A stretch of 64,000 bases of DNA from Mycolicibacterium goodii (GTDB lineage Bacteria > Actinomycetota > Actinomycetes > Mycobacteriales > Mycobacteriaceae): NCBI RefSeq assembly GCF_001187505.1, contig NZ_CP012150.1:3844001-3908000 (forward strand), written 5' to 3'. The notes beneath the pieces were generated by a model. It did not search any database. It saw only the letters and a list, made by a program, of their open reading frames with translations, and was not told the origin of the DNA. The stretch's first letter is position 1, and every line of letters starts with the position of its first letter. Shown here one piece after another: positions 59,553 to 64,000 of this stretch. Made by a program: the position numbers and the translations under genes.

Positions 59553-61078
59553 TGCTCACCACCTCGGCCCAGGTCGGCCGTGCGAAACCGGATGGCACCG
59601 TCGCGGCGCGCGTGGTAGCCGGACAGGTCGTTGGACCACGCCTGGATCACCGACGGGTTGTACAGGTAGATGTAGCTGACCTCGTCGGCGATGCGGGTCG
59701 CGGCCTGGTCGTAGATGGCTTTGCGCTTGGCGGTGTCGGTTTCGACGCGGCCCGCGTCGAGCAGCCGGTCGACCTCCGGATCGGAGAATTTCTGCGCATT
59801 GCTGGTGCCCTTGGAATGGTGCTGGGCGTAGTAGAAGTCGTCGGGGTCGATGTTGCCGAGCCAGCCCATCATGAGCATGTCGAAGTTGCCGGTGTTCTGC
59901 TCGTCCAGCCAGGTCGCGAAGTCGACGGTGCGGATGTTCACCGTGATGCCGAGCGGCGCAAGGTTGTCCGCGATGATCTGCGCGGCGGTGACGGTCTCGG
60001 GGTACTCGCTGGTGACCAGCATGTCGAGGTTGTCCGGGTGCGCCCCGGCCTCATCGAGCAGCCGCTTGGCCTGGTCGGTGTCGAAGCGGTAGCGGTCATA
60101 GCCCGTGTACCACGGATTGCCCTGCGGGATGGCCAGCTGGTTGATCGCCGCGGTGCGGTAGCTGGTGGCCGCGGCGATCGCGTCGCGGTCGATGCCGTAG
60201 GCGACGGCCTGTCGCACCCGCACGTCGTTCCACGGGGCGCGGGCCTCGTTGAGCGCGAGGTACCAGTAGTCGTTGCTCGGTGTCACCGCGAGCGTCAGCG
60301 AATCGTCGTCACGCAGCTGCGCGACGCGCTGCGGGGGCACCGAGTCGGTCCAGTCGACCTCACCGGCCTGCAGCGCGGACAGCGCGGTCGCGGGTTCGGA
60401 GATGAACCGGAACGTCACCCCGGACACCCGCGGCGCGGGTCCCCAGTAGTGCGGGTTGGCTTTCAACGTGATCGAGTCCCCGCTCTTGCGGCCCGCGAAC
60501 GCGAACGGTCCGGTGCCGATCGGGTGGGTCGCGATCTGCCCGCTCTCGACGTTGCCGCGCTGCACGATCGCCATGCCCTTGAACCCGCCGAGGTTGGTCA
60601 ACAGGTTGGGTGTGGGATGGGCCACGACGATGCGCACGGTCGCCTGGTCGGGTGCGCTGACGTCGGTGACGGCGCTGAACTTGTCGACATTGGTGAGCTG
60701 TTCGTCGATGATGCGCCGGTACGAGTAGACGACGTCGTCGGCGGTCATCGGGGTGCCGTCGTGCCAGCGCACACCGCCGCGCAGGTGGAACGTCCAGGTC
60801 AGCTGGTCGGCGCTGACCTCCCAGGATTCGGCCAGCGCGGGCCGCATCTGCAGGTTCTCGTCGGGTTCGACGAGCGTGTCGAACACGTTCTCCAGCACCT
60901 CGAACGAGAAGTACGCGCTGGTCTTCTGCGGGTCGAGCTGATCGGGCTCACCGGCGATCGCCGCGATGAGGTTGCCCGACGCCTGGTCTCCGAGGTCGAC
61001 CCGTTCACCCGTCGAGCAGGCCGTCACCACCAACATGAGGACGGCGAGCCACGCTGTGACTGCCCGTCGTATCGTCAC
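59549..61078 (-). CDS. Peptide/opine-type ABC transporter substrate-binding lipoprotein
   Basis: 509 residues from GTG 61078. Lipobox with acylated C21 (LMLVVTACSTGER). Family 5 solute-binding fold: PDQLDPQKTSAYFSFEVLEN, VRWHDGTPMTADDVVYSYRR, and VRVRQAVAYGIDRDAIAAAT. It captures oligopeptide-like or opine ligands outside the membrane and is the first gene of the five-gene operon ending in an SDR. Family 5 is broad, so peptides, nickel or sugar derivatives are all possible. Confidence 0.92.
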   Translation of the reverse strand: MTIRRAVTAWLAVLMLVVTACSTGERVDLGDQASGNLIAAIAGEPDQLDPQKTSAYFSFEVLENVFDTLVEPDENLQMRPALAESWEVSADQLTWTFHLRGGVRWHDGTPMTADDVVYSYRRIIDEQLTNVDKFSAVTDVSAPDQATVRIVVAHPTPNLLTNLGGFKGMAIVQRGNVESGQIATHPIGTGPFAFAGRKSGDSITLKANPHYWGPAPRVSGVTFRFISEPATALSALQAGEVDWTDSVPPQRVAQLRDDDSLTLAVTPSNDYWYLALNEARAPWNDVRVRQAVAYGIDRDAIAAATSYRTAAINQLAIPQGNPWYTGYDRYRFDTDQAKRLLDEAGAHPDNLDMLVTSEYPETVTAAQIIADNLAPLGITVNIRTVDFATWLDEQNTGNFDMLMMGWLGNIDPDDFYYAQHHSKGTSNAQKFSDPEVDRLLDAGRVETDTAKRKAIYDQAATRIADEVSYIYLYNPSVIQAWSNDLSGYHARRDGAIRFRTADLGRGGEQ

Positions 61079-61176
61079 GATCCCCCCAGGATCATCCCGC
61101 CGTCACCCGCGCCGGGATGACACGTACGCGACCATACCGGTGACGACGATCACCAAGGCTGCGATACTCACCCTTT

Positions 61177-61722
61177 GTGACCTTCAAGCGCATGGCTGCC
61201 GCGATCGCCTCGGTGCCCGCACTCGTGCTGGGACTGTGGACGGGGGTGACGGTCGGGTTTGCCGGCCCGGCGCAGGCCGATCCCGTCATCCAGGGCATCT
61301 ACAACTACAACCAGGAGGGTGTTGCCGGCGCGACATGGACGATCTTCCCGTCCTGCGTGCCGGTGGTGGGCGATCTGCGTGAACCGCTGTACCTGCCCGT
61401 GGCGTGCGTGTTGCACGTGCAGGGCTCGCGTGGGGTCAGCGGCGGTGACGCCAGGATGACCGGCGGCCAGTGGCAGTTCACGACGAACATCAAGGAAGGC
61501 ATCCAGTGCGCCGACGGCAGTTGGGCGCCGATCGCGGAGACCTACCGGTTCAACGACATCACGCTGACCGGCACCCGCGAGGTGTCCAACAACGCGGTGT
61601 GCGGCCTGGCGCCCGCCCTGCACCGGTTCCCGTTCACACTGTCCTTCAAGGAGCCGCTGCCCATTCCGGTCGAGCAGTACCCGCTGGACTGCGAGCCGTG
61701 GGGCCTGCGTTTGTGCACCTAG
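61177..61722 (+). CDS. Secreted protein of unknown function
   Basis: 181 residues from GTG 61177 (GATACT lies 8 nt upstream). Signal peptide (AIASVPALVLGLWTGVTVGF, AGPAQADP). The mature part has six cysteines (PSCVPV, VACVLHV, IQCADG, AVCGLAP, LDCEPW, RLCT) and is otherwise beta-rich (QGIYNYNQEGVAGATWTIFP). It resembles small exported mycobacterial proteins with disulfides, but I cannot name a family. It is followed after only 10 nt by a DUF4185 gene, so the two are probably one transcript. Confidence 0.78.
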   Translation: MTFKRMAAAIASVPALVLGLWTGVTVGFAGPAQADPVIQGIYNYNQEGVAGATWTIFPSCVPVVGDLREPLYLPVACVLHVQGSRGVSGGDARMTGGQWQFTTNIKEGIQCADGSWAPIAETYRFNDITLTGTREVSNNAVCGLAPALHRFPFTLSFKEPLPIPVEQYPLDCEPWGLRLCT

Positions 61723-61732
61723 GAGCCGCGGG

Positions 61733-62794
61733 GTGAGGCTCCCGCTGCTCGACGGCAAGGCCGCCGACATCACCGGACCGGGCCGCACCGACCGGTTCGG
61801 GGTGACCTGCGCCGATCTGGGCGCCTCGGTGCTCGCGCCGGACGGCAAGCTGGTGTCGGTGTTCGGTGACACCTTCTCGGGTCGTCGTGTGGGACAAGGG
61901 GATTGGCGCTCACCGGTGGTGCTGATCGGTACCGGCGACGCCGACCACGAGATCGTCTACGAGCGGGCGGGCGGACCCGACCCGGGGTATGCGCGCCAAC
62001 TGTGGCACTACGTGCACGACGACGCCGCCTCCGGGTGGCGCCGCGGCGGGATCAGCACCGTCATCCCGTCGGACCTGCTGTGCGTGGGCGATTCGCTGTA
62101 CCTGCACGCCATCGTCAACCGCGGCTTCGGCAACGTCGTCTGGACCGAGATCTGGCGCTCCGACGACTGCGGCGTGACCTGGCAGCACCTGGGGGAGCGG
62201 GCCAGGTTCCCCGCAGACCTGCACGACGGTCACGCCCAGTGCTGGTCCTGGGACCACGATCCCGACGACGGCTGGGTGTACGTGGCGGCCACCGGTTTTC
62301 AGCGCGACAAGGGCCTCATCCTGATGCGGGTGCGGCCGCGGCACATCGGTGACCGCACGCGCTACCAGCACTGGGGACACGCCGACGGCCGTTGGATGTG
62401 GGGTGAGCGCGCCACCCCGATCACCCCGGCCGAAGAACGTTGGGGCGAACTGAGTTTGCGCCGTCTGGCACCCGGGAAGTGGATCCTCGGCGGGTTCTTC
62501 GCCTCGCGCTACGCGTTGGGATACCGGGTGATCGACTCACCACTGGCCGACATGCACACCACCGAGGTGCAGACCCCGGTGCTCGGCTGTGCCTGGCCCG
62601 ACGAGCACCACCGGCGGTGCCGCGTCGCGCAGCTGTACGGCGGCTACGTGCTGCCCGGATCCCGCCTCGACCGCACCGGCGGTGTCGGACTGGTCGTGTC
62701 GCAGTGGCACACCGACACCGGATGGCCTTACCGCGCAATGCAATTCAAGACACACCTGAAGGACACCGCGAAGCCGCCGCCCAGCGTGCTGTGA
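61733..62794 (+). CDS. DUF4185 (GH183, endo-D-arabinanase family) protein lacking a signal peptide
   Basis: 353 residues from GTG 61733, with AGGAG 7 nt before. The DUF4185 core is present: RFGVTCADLGASVLAPDGKL, VSVFGDTFSGRRVGQGDWRS, GGISTVIPSDLLCVGDSLYL and GGYVLPGSRLDRTGGVGLVV. Unlike the other two family members in this window it has no signal peptide or membrane helix, so it is either cytoplasmic or exported by another route. It starts 10 nt after the secreted-protein gene. Hydrolysis of D-arabinan fragments is the family-based expectation. Confidence 0.83.
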   Translation: MRLPLLDGKAADITGPGRTDRFGVTCADLGASVLAPDGKLVSVFGDTFSGRRVGQGDWRSPVVLIGTGDADHEIVYERAGGPDPGYARQLWHYVHDDAASGWRRGGISTVIPSDLLCVGDSLYLHAIVNRGFGNVVWTEIWRSDDCGVTWQHLGERARFPADLHDGHAQCWSWDHDPDDGWVYVAATGFQRDKGLILMRVRPRHIGDRTRYQHWGHADGRWMWGERATPITPAEERWGELSLRRLAPGKWILGGFFASRYALGYRVIDSPLADMHTTEVQTPVLGCAWPDEHHRRCRVAQLYGGYVLPGSRLDRTGGVGLVVSQWHTDTGWPYRAMQFKTHLKDTAKPPPSVL

Positions 62795-62795
62795 A

Positions 62796-63554
62796 TCAGG
62801 CGGTGTAGCCGCCGTCGACGTTCCAGTTCGCCCCGGTGACGTACCCGGACTCCCGGCCTGCCAAGAAGCTCACCACCGCCGCGACGTCGTCGGCATGGCC
62901 GTAACGATTCAGCGCCGTCGCCGCCGTCATGACCTCGGCGAGACCGCCGTCGGCCGGGTTCATGTCGGTGTCGACGGGACCCGGTTGCACGTTGTTGATG
63001 GTGATGCCACGCGGGCCGAGTTCCCGTGCCAGACCGATGGTGAGGGCCTGCACGGCCCCCTTGGTCATCGCGTAGACCGACAGATTGGGGACGTGCACCC
63101 GGTCGGCGTTGATGCTGCCGATGTTGATGATGCGCGACCCTTCTCCCAGGTGCGCAAGGGCGGAGTGGATGGCCCAGAACACGCCGCCGATGTTGACGTT
63201 GACCAGATGGTCGAACTGCTCGCGGGTGTACTCCTCAGCCGGCGCCAAGTGCGCCACACCGGCGTTGTTCACCAGAACGTCGAGTCCGCCGAGCTCGGCG
63301 ACCGCTTGTGACACCGCGGCCGCGACCTGATCGGGATTCGCGCTGTCCGCTTGGATCGCAGTCACTTTCGCGCCCGCTGAAGTCAGATCGCCGACGAGCT
63401 TTTCGGCCTCTGCGGCCGAGGCGCCGTAGGTGAACGCCACAGCGGCGCCGTCGGCGGCCAGGCGTCGCACGATGCCTGCGCCGATGCCGCGGGAACCTCC
63501 CGTCACGAGTACCCGTCGGTCCGCCAATGGAGTCGTGCTGCCGGCTTGCGTCAT
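62796..63554 (-). CDS. Short-chain dehydrogenase/reductase (FabG-like)
   Basis: 252 residues from ATG 63554; a start 39 codons upstream would add an unrelated polar extension. Motifs: TGGSRGIGAGIVRRL, NNAGVA, active-site Ser in IINIGSINADRVHV and Tyr-Lys in YAMTKGAVQ. The C-terminal VTGANWNVDGGYTA is typical. NADP(H)-dependent. GAAAGGA lies about 9 nt upstream of the ATG. It ends one base from the convergent DUF4185 gene. Confidence 0.9.
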   Translation of the reverse strand: MTQAGSTTPLADRRVLVTGGSRGIGAGIVRRLAADGAAVAFTYGASAAEAEKLVGDLTSAGAKVTAIQADSANPDQVAAAVSQAVAELGGLDVLVNNAGVAHLAPAEEYTREQFDHLVNVNIGGVFWAIHSALAHLGEGSRIINIGSINADRVHVPNLSVYAMTKGAVQALTIGLARELGPRGITINNVQPGPVDTDMNPADGGLAEVMTAATALNRYGHADDVAAVVSFLAGRESGYVTGANWNVDGGYTA

Positions 63555-63675
63555 CTGGAGAGTTCCTTTCGTACCGCGACTGATTCGGTGTTCCGGGTAA
63601 CCCCCTCGCGACGACGCCGGATTCCCGGTGTGACCGGCATCACCCGAAACCGGCCCCGCCGCGGCGGTCACTGCC

Positions 63676-63681
63676 TATCGT
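63676..63681 (+). promoter_or_regulatory. Candidate -10 box (TATCGT) for the leaderless terminal gene
   Basis: TATCGT fits TANNNT and ends 6 nt before GTG 63688, favouring that codon over the ATG at 63691 as the start. Confidence 0.4.
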
Positions 63682-63687
63682 GGGCGC

Positions 63688-64000
63688 GTGATGAAAAGAA
63701 TCGTGGTGTGGGGCACGGGTTTCGTGGGCAGCATGGTGATCGCCGAGATCATCAGGCATCCGCTGTTCGAACTCGTCGGTGTCGGGGTGAGCAATCCGGA
63801 GAAGGTGGGCCGTGACGTCGGGGAGATCTGCGGACTGGGTGCACCGGTCGGTGTCACCGCCACCGACGACGTCGATGCGCTCATCGCACTCAAACCCGAC
63901 GCGCTGGTGCACTACGGCCCCACCGCGGCGCACGCCGATGCGAACATCGCGCTGATCACCCGTTTCCTGCGCGCGGGCATCGACGTGTGCTCGACGGCCA
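63688..64000 (+). CDS. DapB-like NAD(P)-binding protein, N-terminal part
   Basis: The first 104 residues of a longer gene that runs off the window. Rossmann motif RIVVWGTGFVGSMVIAEIIR at the N-terminus, then FELVGVGVSNPEKVGRDVGE and DALVHYGPTAAHADANIALI. This is the dihydrodipicolinate-reductase-like N-terminal domain found in actinobacterial NAD(P)-dependent amine dehydrogenase-type proteins. The C-terminal half is needed to decide the reaction. It is divergent from the SDR gene. Confidence 0.8.
   Translation, partial: MMKRIVVWGTGFVGSMVIAEIIRHPLFELVGVGVSNPEKVGRDVGEICGLGAPVGVTATDDVDALIALKPDALVHYGPTAAHADANIALITRFLRAGIDVCSTA

Overview
The window is chromosomal DNA of a fast-growing mycobacterium (Mycolicibacterium, M. 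smegmatis-like). The evidence is the high GC content, the many GTG starts, and the repeated pattern of a TANNNT -10 box 6-7 nt before the start codon (leaderless transcripts). Several genes also match M. tuberculosis counterparts in kind and relative order: Rv2345, dgt, dnaG, Rv2342, the Rv2326c/Rv2325c ECF transporter, uspABC and the Rv2315c/Rv2314c TldD/TldE pair. MmpL, class A PBP, cutinase, DUF4185 and F420-type enzymes agree with this. The assignment rests on reading alone; no database search was possible.

Left part (1-23 kb), mostly conserved core: a TPM-domain membrane protein (cut by the window edge), dgt-dnaG, small envelope proteins, tRNA-Asn, an alpha/beta-hydrolase-adenylate cyclase fusion, an LppP/LprE-type lipoprotein, an acyl-CoA oxidase-like enzyme, a VIT1/CCC1 transporter, a MarR-MFS efflux operon, a fused ECF transporter with its T component, the UspABC amino-sugar importer, a cutinase, a TldD/TldE protease pair and a YwaF-like membrane protein.

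Middle part (22.5-44 kb), more accessory: a tightly coupled operon (NCS1 permease, ureohydrolase, ThDP decarboxylase, SSS symporter) opposite a double-domain Lrp/AsnC regulator, which I read as a guanidino-compound or arginine-transaminase-type catabolic unit. It is followed by a CMD-family protein, a penicillin-recognising lipoprotein, a threonine aldolase and a CAT-anticodon tRNA. A short lower-GC patch after that tRNA carries a HigA-like antitoxin remnant with no start codon. Next come a phosphonatase-like/dehydrogenase pair, a small protein under a near-perfect LexA box, a MerR regulator beside LLM and DszC-like flavin enzymes, a PonA2/PonA3-type PBP and an MmpL transporter.

Right part (44-64 kb): an amide/nitrogen cluster (SDR, two acetamidase/formamidase-family enzymes, an isochorismatase-family hydrolase, FmdB) with a candidate GlnR site between the divergent arms; a PknE/F-like Ser/Thr kinase with a symmetric upstream repeat; three DUF4185 (GH183, endo-D-arabinanase family) proteins interspersed with a universal stress protein, DUF1918 and a five-gene peptide-type ABC transporter/SDR operon; a further SDR; and the start of a DapB-like NAD(P)-binding protein. 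I saw no insertion sequence, prophage gene or CRISPR array, and no gene-free gap above 300 bases.
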